In this document: one piece after another, positions 1-8,658 of the stretch
Layout of the letters: each line of letters opens with the position of its first letter
Numbering within the stretch: position 1 is the first letter of the stretch
Assembly (NCBI RefSeq): GCF_008329565.1
Contig: NZ_NPKT01000004.1
Coordinates: forward strand, 62,001 to 126,000
From: Mycolicibacterium sp. P1-5
Lineage (GTDB): Bacteria; Actinomycetota; Actinomycetes; Mycobacteriales; Mycobacteriaceae
Reading direction: 5' to 3'
DNA: 64,000 nucleotides
Translations under genes and position numbers: made by a program
The notes under the pieces: model-generated
What the model saw: the letters and a program-made list of their open reading frames with translations, nothing else
The model's database searches: none
Told to the model about the DNA's origin: nothing

Positions 1-75
1 CCACTGGAAGTCACCGTCAGCGTCGGCGGCGTAACCGTCGAGCGACACGGTCGCCGTGTAGTTCAGTTTTCCCAT
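1..75 (-). CDS. Dihydrofolate reductase-like (RibD C-terminal domain) protein, N-terminal fragment
   Basis: Only the first 25 codons lie in the window. Read on the minus strand from the ATG at 75 they give MGKLNYTATVSLDGYAADAD and then GDFQW. This matches the usual N-terminus of small RibD-C/DHFR-fold reductases, where 'SLDGYIAD..GDF.W' lines the NADPH and substrate pocket. The gene runs off the left edge and is divergent from arr. The family has many uncharacterised NADPH-dependent reductases, so the substrate is unknown. Confidence 0.7.
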   Translation of the reverse strand, partial: MGKLNYTATVSLDGYAADADGDFQW

Positions 76-137
76 GCCATACAGACTCGCGTATTGGGTC
101 GAACTAATCGTTCCCCTCTCAGACTATGGCAGCTCGG

Positions 138-156
138 GGGGCTTGCGGCAAGGCCC
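138..156 (+). promoter_or_regulatory. Rifamycin-associated element (RAE) upstream of arr
   Basis: The 19-mer GGGGCTTGCGGCAAGGCCC is an imperfect inverted repeat (CTTGC/GCAAG core). As I recall it, this is the rifamycin-associated element described upstream of rifamycin-inactivation genes in actinomycetes. It lies 52 bp before the arr start. A weak -10-like CAGAAT (168-173) follows, which fits an element at the arr promoter. The identification rests on memory of the consensus. Confidence 0.75.
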
Positions 157-207
157 CGGCGGCGCTGCAGAATTGTCCGACCGACCTACCTGACCAAGGA
201 GGATTCT

Positions 208-636
208 GTGCCCAATATGCCCAAACCCTTTGAGCCACACGAGTCGGGCGCGTTCCTACATGGCACCAAGGCCGTTTTGCCGGTAGGCGACTTCCTGCTC
301 CCCGGCCACCGGATGAACTACGACCCGGAGCGCCAGGCGAACCATGTCTACGTGACGCGGACATTGGACGCAGCCGTATGGGGAGCCGAGCTGGCTGCCG
401 GTGCCGGACGTGGGCGAATCTACGTCGTCGAGCCGACGGGGGCCGTCGAGGACGACCCGAACGTGACGGACAAGCGGTTCCCGGGCAATCCGACCCTCTC
501 CTACCGCACGACCGAACCGGTTCGAGTCGTCGGCGAGATCACCGACTGGGTAGGTCATTCGCCCGAACAGCTTCAAACCATGCGCGACGCGTTGGCCGAC
601 CTGGCGCGCCGCGGCCTGGACGTCATCTACGACTGA
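208..636 (+). CDS. arr: NAD+-dependent rifampicin ADP-ribosyltransferase
   Basis: Arr transfers ADP-ribose from NAD+ to the C23 hydroxyl of rifamycins and so gives intrinsic rifampicin resistance. The 142-residue product has the family's typical length and signatures: FLHGTKA near the N-terminus, NHVYVTRTLDAAVWGAELA, GRGRIYVVEPTG, DDPNVTDKRFPGNP and SYRTTEPVRVVGE. I chose the GTG at 208 because AAGGAGG ends 5 nt upstream. The frame stays open upstream to 94, but that extension is arginine-rich and unlike Arr. An ATG at 217 is the alternative. An RAE at 138-156 suggests induction by rifamycins. Confidence 0.95.
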   Translation: MPNMPKPFEPHESGAFLHGTKAVLPVGDFLLPGHRMNYDPERQANHVYVTRTLDAAVWGAELAAGAGRGRIYVVEPTGAVEDDPNVTDKRFPGNPTLSYRTTEPVRVVGEITDWVGHSPEQLQTMRDALADLARRGLDVIYD

Positions 637-646
637 CCGGCCGCAG

Positions 647-1291
647 TCAGTCCGGCAGGTCGCACACCAGAAGATGAAAGGCGCCCTGGCCCTTACCCAC
701 ACGCCTGTCCTCGATCTGAGGAAAACCCGCTTCGCGGATGATCGGCACAAGTTCGTCGATGGGTCGCAAACGGAAACCATGGCGGGTGAATGGCATCTTG
801 GACATCTGATTCGGGTCACCAACCCCGAGTACCAGTCGCCCGCCCGGCCGCAGCACTCTGACCAGCTCACCCAGAGCTGCGGGGAGATCCGGCACGAAAT
901 AGATCGTGTTCGTCGAGATGATCGCGTCCAGTGCCGAGTCTTCGAGAGGCAGGCTCTCCATCCGACCGGAATACAGACGTAGCCGCCCGCGAGCGATGTC
1001 GTCAGAGAACCGGCGCTTTGCTTCAGTGAGCATCGTCTCCGACATCTCGACGCCGTGAACAACCGTGCCGTCGCGGTCGAGCAAGATGCGGAGTCCGACG
1101 CCTCCGCCAAATCCGATGTCGGCGACTTCGGCGGCCGGTCCGCAATCGGTTGCGGCAACGGCAGCGACGACAAGTGACCGATTGCCACGGTTGAGTAGCC
1201 GTCCGACAATCCGGCCTGCGAACCCGGTCGGTTGACCGAGCTGGCGAGCCAGCCCGGCGAGTGCGCGTTCAACCAGCGGCATGGCAACCAT
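647..1291 (-). CDS. Class I SAM-dependent methyltransferase
   Basis: A 214-residue Rossmann-fold methyltransferase. Motif I is VADIGFGGGVGL (about residue 55-70), followed by an acidic strand end (HGVEMSE), the post-II segment LPLEDSALDAIISTNTIYFV, and VLRPGGRLVLGVG, as in UbiE/COQ5-type enzymes. No target-binding domain is recognisable, so the substrate is unknown. It is convergent with arr (10 bp between stops). The start could be the ATG at 1291 or at 1282; neither has a good ribosome binding site. Confidence 0.85.
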   Translation of the reverse strand: MVAMPLVERALAGLARQLGQPTGFAGRIVGRLLNRGNRSLVVAAVAATDCGPAAEVADIGFGGGVGLRILLDRDGTVVHGVEMSETMLTEAKRRFSDDIARGRLRLYSGRMESLPLEDSALDAIISTNTIYFVPDLPAALGELVRVLRPGGRLVLGVGDPNQMSKMPFTRHGFRLRPIDELVPIIREAGFPQIEDRRVGKGQGAFHLLVCDLPD

Positions 1292-1424
1292 TATCTCGAT
1301 TCCGCGCGGAGCCTAGGTGTCAATGCGACCGAATAGGCCCCGCGAGTGTGAGCCCTGTGCACGAAAATCGGCCCGGTTGTGTGCATACGCCCCACAGTCG
1401 GCAGGCCCAGGACCTCGTGCAGCG

Positions 1425-1823
1425 TCATATCCCGAACTTGGCGCGCGCCGCATCGGTCACCGGGGTGAACAGGTTGACGAGGTTTCCGTCGGGATCCCTG
1501 AACAACAGCGCGCGGTTTCCCCACGGCATCGTCGTCGGCTCGGTCACGACCTCGTTCAACTGGCCGCGCAGGCGCGCATACTCGGCATCCACGTCGTCAA
1601 CGATGAACTCGATGATCGCGCTTCGATTGGCCGCCGGCTCGGCGGATCCCTGCCCGAACAGTGGGACGGTCTTCTCGCTGCCGATCGCGAGCGTGCCGAC
1701 CGACGTCGGAATCTCGGCGAACAATTCGTTCCCCCACACGGCGGTGGCTTGCGTGACCATCTCATAGAAGGAGACGAGACAACCGACGTCAGCGGTGATC
1801 AGACGGGTCGAGACAAATTTCAT
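1425..1823 (-). CDS. VOC-family (glyoxalase/bleomycin resistance fold) protein
   Basis: A 132-residue single-module VOC protein. It opens with MKFVSTRLITADVGCLVSFY, the typical first beta-alpha unit, and closes with NRALLFRDPDGNLVNLFTPV, where the Glu metal ligand usually seen near 'DPDGN..E' is replaced by Asn. It may therefore not be a canonical metal-dependent glyoxalase. The start is fixed by AGGAGCAGGA directly upstream of the ATG. Function is unknown; related proteins bind metals, aromatic ring-cleavage substrates or antibiotics. Confidence 0.85.
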   Translation of the reverse strand: MKFVSTRLITADVGCLVSFYEMVTQATAVWGNELFAEIPTSVGTLAIGSEKTVPLFGQGSAEPAANRSAIIEFIVDDVDAEYARLRGQLNEVVTEPTTMPWGNRALLFRDPDGNLVNLFTPVTDAARAKFGI

Positions 1824-1949
1824 TCCTGCTCCTGCACTCGGAAGGATGGGGGTCCGAGAGCAGGGTAGGAGAGCACTACGACAAGTCGGGCGTCGATTCG
1901 TCAATTGGCTAGACGTTGAAGCGGAACTCCACCACATCGCCGCTCCACA

Positions 1950-2405
1950 TCATGCCAGGCTGACCCAGACAATCTGGCCGACTACAAGTAGAGCGACGAC
2001 CATAACTAGTGCTACGTCGACTGTGCGGACGCGTTCGCTGTCAACATGATTCATCCTCATCTCACGCGCAATCAGGAACAGTGGGAACGTGAAGCTGATG
2101 GCAATGGCGAATCCACCCAAGATGTACAACCACACGAACTTCACGTCATGCTTTCGCGCCTCGACAACCATCAAAACCACAACGGCAAGGGCCAGTACCA
2201 CTAGGTCGCCCGTATACGACCGGCTCGCGGGCGTGAGTTTCAGATCATTCATGAAGTTGTCCATAAACCCTGCGAACGTATAGCTGAGGTTCGGCAACCA
2301 AGTAGCGAGAAGTCCCACAACCGAGATACCCGCGTACCCCGCACACCGCACCGTTCGCCAGGCGAACCCGGGCGACGGTGTCGCGGCGCTGTCAGCTGAA
2401 GTCAT
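1950..2405 (-). CDS. DUF2834-type integral membrane protein
   Basis: A 151-residue protein with about four predicted membrane helices: near residues 22-38, 67-82, 90-112 and 128-148. The stretch NLSYTFAGFMDNF followed by a SYTGDLVVLALAV helix resembles DUF2834 proteins. No catalytic residues are evident. It sits between the glyoxalase-fold gene and the frameshifted SHOCT gene on the same strand. The family assignment is by eye and the function is unknown. Confidence 0.65.
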   Translation of the reverse strand: MTSADSAATPSPGFAWRTVRCAGYAGISVVGLLATWLPNLSYTFAGFMDNFMNDLKLTPASRSYTGDLVVLALAVVVLMVVEARKHDVKFVWLYILGGFAIAISFTFPLFLIAREMRMNHVDSERVRTVDVALVMVVALLVVGQIVWVSLA

Positions 2406-2589
2406 TCGACAACGGTATGAGGACTGTCACGCTCACGTGTGACGAACTCGCCAAACTAGCGGGTCACCCCCCCGCCACTTGGCAGCAGCTTTGCCCTCAG
2501 ACGTTGTTTGGAACCGGAACTCGACCCGTCCGCGATTCAATGTTTCTTCGCCGCGAAGCATTGGCTTCGTATCTGGGCACAACCAAGCA

Positions 2590-3074
2590 TCAGCCCAATA
2601 ACTTTGCTTTTTGCGCTGCAAACTCGTCCGGCGTCAGCACGCCGTCATCCCGCAGCTTGGCTAACTTGGCCAGCTCGTCCGCCACCGATACAGATTCCGG
2701 GGCCGGAGCGCTTACCGTTGCCTTTTCCTTGGCAATACTGGGCAGGACTTCGGTCACCTTTCCGACGAAGGTCTTTATCAGCCGACCCTTTTCGCCCCAT
2801 GACACGAGCTGGCCCCCGCTGAAAGGGTTTCCGCCTCTGGCGATCGATCCGCCCATGACCAGCTGAGAGCCAACTCCGGCCGGGACGACTGTCGCCGTGA
2901 GGTCTTGGCCGACCATGACGACATCGATCGCCCAGAGTTGAAAGACAGTTGTCCAGATGCCTTGTCGGAGTAGATGACCGTGTAACCGAACAAACCGACA
3001 GCCATCACGCACGCTCGCCACAGCCGGTCGGCCGAGGTATTTCTGAGTGTGAAGGTTTGCGTCTCTCCCCCCAC
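2590..3074 (-). pseudogene. SHOCT-domain protein, broken by a single-base frameshift
   Basis: Two overlapping minus-strand frames together make one sensible protein of about 161 residues. The first frame (GTG at 3074) gives residues 1-54, ending GRSMSSW at 2913. The second resumes as GQDLTATVVPAG at 2910 and ends with a C-terminal SHOCT motif, LAKLRDDGVLTPDEFAAQKAKLLG in two pieces. Two bases (2911-2912) sit between the complete codons, so one base is missing, probably a G lost from a TGGGTC run. The central part resembles actinobacterial 'FNTGRSM..W.GQDM..V' proteins. A sequencing error is an alternative to true loss. Confidence 0.7.
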
Positions 3075-3174
3075 GGACCGGAGTTATCCGCTCGGCTTCA
3101 GGACGAGTGGAAGAACGATGACTTGTACTCAACACGTCAGTGTCGGCCGACAGAGACTAGCGTGCCCCCGTGGG

Positions 3175-4272
3175 CTAGCCCTTGCTCGTAGACGTTGATC
3201 CAAAGCGGAACTCGACCACGTCGCCGTCGGCCATGACGTAGTCCTTGCCCTCCATCCGCACCTTGCCCGCCGCCTTGGCCGCGGCCATCGTCCCGGCTTG
3301 CACCAGGTCGTCGTAAGACACGACCTCGGCCTTGATGAAGCCCTTCTCGAAGTCGGTGTGGATGACGCCGGCCGCCCTGGGTGCGGTATCGCCCTGGTGA
3401 ATCACCCACGCGCGGGCTTCTTTTGGCCCAGCCGTCAAATATGTCTGCAGTTTGAGGGTGTGAAAGCCTGCTCGCGCCAACGCATCCAGCCCGCGTTCGG
3501 TCTGACCGATCGACTCCAGCAACTCGGCCGCCGACTCGTCGTCGAGTTCCTGGAGCTCCTCCTCGATCTTGGCATCGAGGAACACCGCGTCGGCGGGCGC
3601 GACCATCGCCTTGAGCTCTGCGACCTTGTCGGTATCGGTGAGCACCGACTCGTCGCAGTTGAACACATACAGAAATGGCTTGGTGGTCAACAGATTCAGC
3701 TCTCGCAGCACAGCCGAGTCGACCTTGGCGCCTGCGGCGAACAGCGTCGTGCCGCCGTCGAGCAGCGCCTGCGCCGCTACCGCGGCCTCATGCACCGACT
3801 TGCGGTCCTTGTTGTTGCGGGCTTCCTTCTCCAGCCGGGGCAGCGCCTTCTCCAGCGTCTGCAGGTCGGCCAGGATCAGCTCGGTCTCGATGACCTCGAT
3901 GTCGGACTTCGGGTCCACCTTGCCGTCGACGTGGACCACGTCGTCGTCGGCGAAGACCCGGACCACCTGACAGATCGCGTCGCACTCACGAATGTTGGCC
4001 AGGAACTTGTTGCCCAGACCCGCGCCCTCCGAGGCGCCCTTCACGATGCCGGCGATGTCGACGAAGGTGACCGGTGCCGGGAGGATCCGCTCGGAGCCGA
4101 AGATCTCGGCCAGCTTGACCAGCCTCGGATCCGGCAGCGGTACGACACCTTCATTCGGCTCGATGGTGGCGAATGGATAGTTCGCTGCCAGCACGTTATT
4201 GCGGGTCAGCGCATTGAATAGGGTGGATTTCCCCACGTTGGGCAGACCGACGATTCCCAGGCTCAGGCTCAC
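3175..4272 (-). CDS. ychF: Redox-regulated ATPase YchF (OLA1/YchF subfamily of Obg GTPases)
   Basis: YchF is a universally conserved P-loop ATPase that associates with ribosomes. The 365-residue product begins [20 protein letters not shown] (Walker A), has [12 protein letters not shown] (switch I), [18 protein letters not shown] (Walker B/G3) and FNCDES in place of the GTP-specifying NKxD, as expected for YchF. A coiled-coil region lies near 130-200 and a TGS domain forms the last 85 residues. The GTG at 4272 is preferred over one at 4281, because a TAGACT -10 box (4282-4287) places the transcript start just before it. It is divergent from the DUF6542 gene. Confidence 0.95.
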   Translation of the reverse strand: MSLSLGIVGLPNVGKSTLFNALTRNNVLAANYPFATIEPNEGVVPLPDPRLVKLAEIFGSERILPAPVTFVDIAGIVKGASEGAGLGNKFLANIRECDAICQVVRVFADDDVVHVDGKVDPKSDIEVIETELILADLQTLEKALPRLEKEARNNKDRKSVHEAAVAAQALLDGGTTLFAAGAKVDSAVLRELNLLTTKPFLYVFNCDESVLTDTDKVAELKAMVAPADAVFLDAKIEEELQELDDESAAELLESIGQTERGLDALARAGFHTLKLQTYLTAGPKEARAWVIHQGDTAPRAAGVIHTDFEKGFIKAEVVSYDDLVQAGTMAAAKAAGKVRMEGKDYVMADGDVVEFRFGSTSTSKG

Positions 4273-4353
4273 AGGGAACACAGTCTAGGAGAAAGCGCCG
4301 GCCGACCCCTCGGCTCGCGGCCCCGCCGACGGTCCAGTTTCAGCCAGAGCCGG

Positions 4354-4359
4354 TACGGT
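4354..4359 (+). promoter_or_regulatory. -10 box, leaderless promoter of the DUF6542 gene
   Basis: TACGGT followed by 6 nt and the GTG at 4366; no Shine-Dalgarno. The spacing puts the transcript start on the start codon. Confidence 0.6.
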
Positions 4360-4365
4360 CTACGT

Positions 4366-5505
4366 GTGTCAGCACAGCGAGCCAGGTCCTCGGTGGCGCC
4401 CGCGAATCGCTCGGCGCACCCGAACCTTGCCGGCGTGCCGTGGTGGGCCGCCATCCTGATTGCTGTGATCGCCACCACAATTGGCTTCGCCTTCGACGCC
4501 GGATCGGGCGATAAGGAACTCGGCAACGTCTTCGCCGCGATGTACGCGCTCGGCTGTGTGGCCGCGGTACTGGCGGTGCGCCACTCCAGCATCTTCACCG
4601 CGGTCATCCAACCCCCGCTGATTCTGTTCGTCATGGTGCCCAGCTCGTATTTCCTGTTCCACGGGGCCTCGTTCACCGGCATCAAGGACACCCTGATCAA
4701 CTTCGGCTACCCGTTGATCGAGCGCTTCCCCCTGATGCTGTTCACCTCGGCCGGCGTCCTTCTGATCGGCCTGGTGCGCTGGTATTTCGGGATGTCGGCC
4801 AAATCGTCGGCAGCGGCCCGCCCGGCCGACGACAACGCCGAACCAGGACCCGGCCTGTTCGCCGGGCTGGCAGCGAAATTGAGTGGCCTTCGCCGCGAGA
4901 GCGACCCCGACGATGGGGACACCCTCGAGGATGCTCCCATGCGCAAGCACGGCATCGATCGCCCCGCGACCGCGGAGAAGCGGCCCCGGCCGACACGGCC
5001 CACCAAGCGGCCGGCGCCGACTCGCTCGCGGCATGCCCGTCCTCCGCTGGAGGACATCACCGAGGCGCCCGAGCATCCTCGCCGGCAGCCGTCCCGTCGT
5101 CGCACGGTCGACGCGGATTCCGATGTGGCCGACTATCCCGATATCCCGCGCCGCCGGCGCCAGCCGCGCGACCCGAACAGCCGCTCCTCGTCCTCACGCC
5201 GTGAGCCACGTGAGCCACGTGAATCGCGCGAGCCTCGCGAGCGCCGGGACCCCCCTGGTTCGCCGTCGCGGCGCAGCAGTCGTTTCGAGCCGTACGAGGG
5301 CTACCCGTCCTACGAGCCGTACCCGCCGTACGAACCGCCGACGCGGCAGCGTCCACCCGGACGGACCAACGGCGACAGCGACACTCATCACCCGGTGTCG
5401 AGGGTGCGCTATCGCGGTGAAGGGGAAGACGAGGGCCGCAAGTCGCGGTCGCGTCGGCCGAGTGCGAACGACTGGGACGCCGAATCCTGGCGTTCCGACC
5501 GCTGA
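4366..5505 (+). CDS. DUF6542 membrane protein with Arg/Pro-rich cytoplasmic tail (Rv1111c-like)
   Basis: A 379-residue protein. Residues 24-150 hold four hydrophobic helices (VPWWAAILIAVIATTIGFAF, then helices near 52-68, 80-98 and 120-140) in the DUF6542 arrangement. Residues 160-379 are low complexity, rich in Arg, Pro and Ser, with repeated EPRE/ESRE and YEPYPPYEP runs, and are probably disordered. The GTG start is supported by the leaderless -10 box. It faces ispH tail to tail with 6 bp between stops. Function is unknown. Confidence 0.8.
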   Translation: MSAQRARSSVAPANRSAHPNLAGVPWWAAILIAVIATTIGFAFDAGSGDKELGNVFAAMYALGCVAAVLAVRHSSIFTAVIQPPLILFVMVPSSYFLFHGASFTGIKDTLINFGYPLIERFPLMLFTSAGVLLIGLVRWYFGMSAKSSAAARPADDNAEPGPGLFAGLAAKLSGLRRESDPDDGDTLEDAPMRKHGIDRPATAEKRPRPTRPTKRPAPTRSRHARPPLEDITEAPEHPRRQPSRRRTVDADSDVADYPDIPRRRRQPRDPNSRSSSSRREPREPRESREPRERRDPPGSPSRRSSRFEPYEGYPSYEPYPPYEPPTRQRPPGRTNGDSDTHHPVSRVRYRGEGEDEGRKSRSRRPSANDWDAESWRSDR

Positions 5506-5511
5506 GCTGAC

Positions 5512-6513
5512 CTAGGTGCGCGCCGGGCGAATCTCGCGCGGCAGCGCGAACACCAGAGTCTCGTTGGCCGTGGTCACCGACTGCACGGTGCCGTAGCCGT
5601 ACTCGGCCAGCCGCTCCAGAACCCCGCGCACCAAAATCTCGGGCACCGACGCTCCGGACGTCACGCCGACGGTGTTGACGCCCGACAACCAGGCCGGGTC
5701 GATGTCGTCGGCGTAGTCAACCAAGAAGGACGTCTGCGCTCCCGCATTCAAGGCCACCTCGACCAGTCGCACCGAGTTCGACGAATTACGCGAACCGACC
5801 ACGATCACGAGATCGCACTCCGGCGCCATCGCCTTCACCGCGCCCTGACGGTTCTGGGTGGCGTAGCAGATGTCGTCGCTGGGCGGATCCTGCAGCGTCG
5901 GGAACTTCTCCCGCAACCGGCGAACCGTCTCCATGGTCTCGTCGACGCTCAGCGTCGTCTGGGACAGCCAGATGACCTTGTTCGGGTCACGCACTGTGAC
6001 CTTGTCCACTGCGTCGGGGTTGTCGACGACCTGGACGTGATCGGGTGCTTCACCGGCGGTGCCGACCACCTCTTCGTGGCCCTCGTGGCCGATCAGCAGG
6101 ATGTCGTAGTCGTCGCGGGCGAACCGCTTGGCCTCGTTGTGCACCTTGGTGACCAGCGGGCAGGTGGCGTCAATGACCTGCAACTGGCGGGCGGCTGCCG
6201 TCTCGTGCACGGTGGGGGCGACACCATGAGCCGAGAACACCACGATCGCGCCCTCAGGCACCTCGTCGGTCTCATCGACGAACACCGCACCGGCCTCGGC
6301 CAGCGTCTCCACCACATGCTTGTTGTGGACGATCTCGTGTCGCACGTACACCGGCGCGCCGTGCTTCTCCAGGGCCCGCTCGACGGTCTCGACGGCGCGA
6401 TCCACGCCCGCGCAGTACCCCCGCGGCTCGGCCAGCAGCACCCGCTTACCGGTCACGCGATCGGCCGCAGTGATGGCGGCACCGGGAATCCCCATGTTGA
6501 CGGTAGGCGGCAT
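5512..6513 (-). CDS. ispH: 4-hydroxy-3-methylbut-2-enyl diphosphate reductase
   Basis: IspH (LytB) catalyses the last step of the MEP pathway, reducing HMBPP to IPP and DMAPP with a [4Fe-4S] cluster. The 333-residue product has the three cluster cysteines in [25 protein letters not shown] and [11 protein letters not shown], plus the conserved [27 protein letters not shown] and [11 protein letters not shown] segments. The ATG at 6513 is preferred because a TACCCT -10 box lies 6 nt upstream. A longer in-frame start at 6582 would overlap the divergent gene. Confidence 0.96.
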   Translation of the reverse strand: MPPTVNMGIPGAAITAADRVTGKRVLLAEPRGYCAGVDRAVETVERALEKHGAPVYVRHEIVHNKHVVETLAEAGAVFVDETDEVPEGAIVVFSAHGVAPTVHETAAARQLQVIDATCPLVTKVHNEAKRFARDDYDILLIGHEGHEEVVGTAGEAPDHVQVVDNPDAVDKVTVRDPNKVIWLSQTTLSVDETMETVRRLREKFPTLQDPPSDDICYATQNRQGAVKAMAPECDLVIVVGSRNSSNSVRLVEVALNAGAQTSFLVDYADDIDPAWLSGVNTVGVTSGASVPEILVRGVLERLAEYGYGTVQSVTTANETLVFALPREIRPART

Positions 6514-6519
6514 GCTTTC

Positions 6520-6525
6520 AGGGTA
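6520..6525 (-). promoter_or_regulatory. -10 box, leaderless promoter of ispH
   Basis: On the minus strand TACCCT, then 6 nt, then ATG at 6513. It lies about 30 bp from the divergent -10 of the next gene, so the two promoters share a compact region. Confidence 0.55.
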
Positions 6526-6553
6526 CGTTCCCGCAACGAAAGGGGGCCAGCCG

Positions 6554-6559
6554 TAGGCT
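6554..6559 (+). promoter_or_regulatory. -10 box, leaderless promoter of the lipid-droplet-type gene
   Basis: TAGGCT followed by 7 nt and ATG at 6567, with no Shine-Dalgarno. Confidence 0.55.
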
Positions 6560-6566
6560 GGGGCCC

Positions 6567-7133
6567 ATGGCAACTGCACCATACGGGGTTCGTCTGCTGG
6601 TCGGCGCCGCCGTCACCGCACTCGAAGAAACCCGCAAGCTGCCCCAAACCATCCTGATGTACCCGATGACGGTGGCCAGCACCGTCGCGCACATCGTGAT
6701 GAAGATGCAGCAAGACCTGGCTGACCTGGTGATCAAGGGCGACAGCGCCCTGGAGAGCATCTTCCCGCCGAAGGACGAGCAACCCGAGTGGGCGACCTTC
6801 GACGAGGATCTCTCCGGGGACGACGACGCGGTGGCACCTGACTTCGAACGCCTCACGGAGGGCCGCTTCGCTCTGTACAGCGAGACCGACGGCGTCGAGG
6901 TGAAGGCTCAGTCCTCGGCCGCGGCTCCCATGGCGACCGCCACCAAGAGCGCACCGCCGATCGCCGAGGAGCTGGACTACGAGTCGCTGACCCTGGCGCA
7001 GCTGCGCGCTCGGCTCCAGTCGCTGAGCGTCGCCGACCTGGAGGCTCTGCTGGCCTACGAGGAGACCTCGAAGGCTCGGGCGCCGTTCCAGACTCTGCTG
7101 GCCAACAGGATCACCCGCGCGTCCGCCAAGTGA
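6567..7133 (+). CDS. Lipid-droplet-associated-type protein (Rv1109c-like)
   Basis: A 188-residue protein. The N-terminal half ([20 protein letters not shown], then [25 protein letters not shown]) is amphipathic to hydrophobic and could lie on a membrane or lipid surface. An acidic linker follows (residues 70-135). The C-terminal 50 residues form a helical LeXX repeat ([27 protein letters not shown]) like a SAP/peptide-binding helical module. It overlaps xseA by 4 bp, heading an operon with the exonuclease VII genes. The lipid-droplet name is from recalled annotation of Rv1109c homologues. Confidence 0.75.
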   Translation: MATAPYGVRLLVGAAVTALEETRKLPQTILMYPMTVASTVAHIVMKMQQDLADLVIKGDSALESIFPPKDEQPEWATFDEDLSGDDDAVAPDFERLTEGRFALYSETDGVEVKAQSSAAAPMATATKSAPPIAEELDYESLTLAQLRARLQSLSVADLEALLAYEETSKARAPFQTLLANRITRASAK

Positions 7134-8368
7134 CCAAAGCCCAGGGCAACTCTGCGGAGAACCCGTATCCGGTTCGCGCCGTGGCCATCCGCGTGGCCGG
7201 GTGGATCGACAGGCTGGGCACCGTGTGGGTCGAGGGTCAGCTGACCCAGATCAATGTGCGCAACGCCACGGCTTACATGGTGCTGCGCGATCCGGCCGCC
7301 AACATGTCGCTGGACATCAGCTGCTCACGCGACCTGGTTCTCGCCGCGCCGGTGAAGCTCACCGAGGGCACCCAGGTGGTGGTGTGCGGCAAGCCTAGCT
7401 TCTACACCGTGCGTGGCTCATTCTCCTTGCGCGTCAGCGACATTCGTGCCGTCGGTGTGGGCGAACTGCTGGCTCGCATTGAACGGCTGCGCCGGCTGCT
7501 GGAAGCCGAGGGGTTGTTCGACCCGCGGCGCAAACACCAGCTGCCGTTCCTGCCGTCGACCGTCGGATTGATCACCGGGCGAGCCAGTGCCGCCGAGCAC
7601 GACGTGACGACGGTGGCCGCCGCCCGCTGGCCCGCGGTGCGCTTTGCGATCCGCAACACCGCTGTGCAGGGTGTCAACGCGGTGGCACAGATCGTCGAGG
7701 CGCTGCGCGAGCTCGACGCGGACCCCGAGGTCGACGTCATCGTGATCGCCCGAGGCGGCGGCAGCGTGGAAGATCTGCTGCCGTTCTCCGACGAGACGCT
7801 GTGCCGCGAGATCGCGGCGTGCACCACGCCGGTGGTCAGTGCCGTCGGCCATGAACCGGACAACCCGCTGTGCGACCTGGTCGCCGATTTGCGGGCGGCC
7901 ACCCCGACCGACGCCGCCAAGAAGGTGGTGCCGGACACCGCCGCGGAATTGGCGTTGGTCTCCGAGCTTCGCCACCGCAGCGCGCAGGCGCTGCGCAACT
8001 GGGTCGGCCGCGAGCAGCGCACCGTCACCCATCTACGCAGCCGTCCGGTGCTGGCCGACCCGTTGGGCGTGCTGACGCATCGCTCCGAGGAGGTCGAGCG
8101 GGCACGTGCCTGCATCCGGCGCGACGTCAAGCGGCTGGTCGCGGCGGAATCCGACCGCGTCGGCCATCTGGCGGCCCGCCTGGCCACCCTTGGACCGGCG
8201 GCCACCCTGGCGCGCGGTTACGCCGTCGTCCAGGTGGTCAGCCAACAGGGAGAGGCTGAGATCCTTCGCTCGACAGCCGACGCACCGCCCGGTACCCGGC
8301 TGCGGATCCGGGTGGGCGACGGCGCGATCGGCGCGAGCAGTACCGGCCCGACGGATGGAGCCGCATGA
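7130..8368 (+). CDS. xseA: Exodeoxyribonuclease VII large subunit
   Basis: The catalytic subunit of exonuclease VII, which degrades single-stranded DNA from both ends. The 412-residue product has an N-terminal OB fold ([23 protein letters not shown] in two parts, residues 29-55), the nuclease core with [13 protein letters not shown], the signature [18 protein letters not shown] (about 205-222) and [27 protein letters not shown] in pieces, then a coiled-coil arm for XseB binding. The GTG start overlaps the previous stop (GTGA), indicating translational coupling. Confidence 0.95.
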   Translation: MTKAQGNSAENPYPVRAVAIRVAGWIDRLGTVWVEGQLTQINVRNATAYMVLRDPAANMSLDISCSRDLVLAAPVKLTEGTQVVVCGKPSFYTVRGSFSLRVSDIRAVGVGELLARIERLRRLLEAEGLFDPRRKHQLPFLPSTVGLITGRASAAEHDVTTVAAARWPAVRFAIRNTAVQGVNAVAQIVEALRELDADPEVDVIVIARGGGSVEDLLPFSDETLCREIAACTTPVVSAVGHEPDNPLCDLVADLRAATPTDAAKKVVPDTAAELALVSELRHRSAQALRNWVGREQRTVTHLRSRPVLADPLGVLTHRSEEVERARACIRRDVKRLVAAESDRVGHLAARLATLGPAATLARGYAVVQVVSQQGEAEILRSTADAPPGTRLRIRVGDGAIGASSTGPTDGAA

Positions 8369-8595
8369 ATAAGCCTGAAGAAACGAAGCCCATTAGTCAG
8401 CTTGGCTACGAAGATTGCCGCGACCAACTGATCGAGGTGGTGCGGGTGCTCGAGCAGGGCGGCCTCGATCTTGATTCGTCGCTGAAGCTGTGGGAACGGG
8501 GCGAGGAACTGGCCCGACGATGCGAGGAGCACTTAGCCGGAGCGCGTAAACGCATCGAGGATGCGCTGGCCTCCCGAGACGACCAGAAAGACTGA
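8365..8595 (+). CDS. xseB: Exodeoxyribonuclease VII small subunit
   Basis: A 76-residue subunit that wraps the XseA arm. It has the family pattern [20 protein letters not shown] followed by [18 protein letters not shown] and a charged C-terminal helix. The ATG overlaps the xseA stop (ATGA), so subunit synthesis is coupled. Confidence 0.95.
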   Translation: MNKPEETKPISQLGYEDCRDQLIEVVRVLEQGGLDLDSSLKLWERGEELARRCEEHLAGARKRIEDALASRDDQKD

Positions 8596-8630
8596 TCCGG
8601 ACGGGCCGATTACCTCGGAGATTGGAAAAC

Positions 8631-8644
8631 TGGAACGTGTTTCA
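8631..8644 (+). promoter_or_regulatory. KstR-type operator upstream of the 3-beta-HSD gene
   Basis: TGGAACGTGTTTCA fits the KstR consensus TnnAACnnGTTnnA at every fixed position. It ends 2 bp before the -10 box, so a bound TetR-family repressor would block RNA polymerase. KstR controls sterol catabolism in mycobacteria and rhodococci and is released by 3-keto-sterol CoA thioesters. Confidence 0.8.
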
Positions 8645-8646
8645 GT

Positions 8647-8652
8647 TATCCT
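8647..8652 (+). promoter_or_regulatory. -10 box, leaderless promoter of the 3-beta-HSD gene
   Basis: TATCCT followed by 6 nt and ATG at 8659. The KstR-type site sits immediately upstream. Confidence 0.6.
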
Positions 8653-8658
8653 CGCCCC

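Noticed and set aside
102-114. GAAC-TAATC-GTTC upstream of arr, considered as a LexA (SOS) box.
   Set aside because: The spacer is 5 nt; mycobacterial SOS boxes have 4 nt (TCGAACnnnnGTTCGA) and the right half does not match.
2417-2866. Plus-strand frame from ATG 2417 whose start (LTCDELAKLAGHPPATWQQL) looks like a small helix-turn-helix protein.
   Set aside because: Most of it runs antisense through the SHOCT-domain gene, and the end is low-complexity Ser/Ala. A decayed regulator is possible but not supported.
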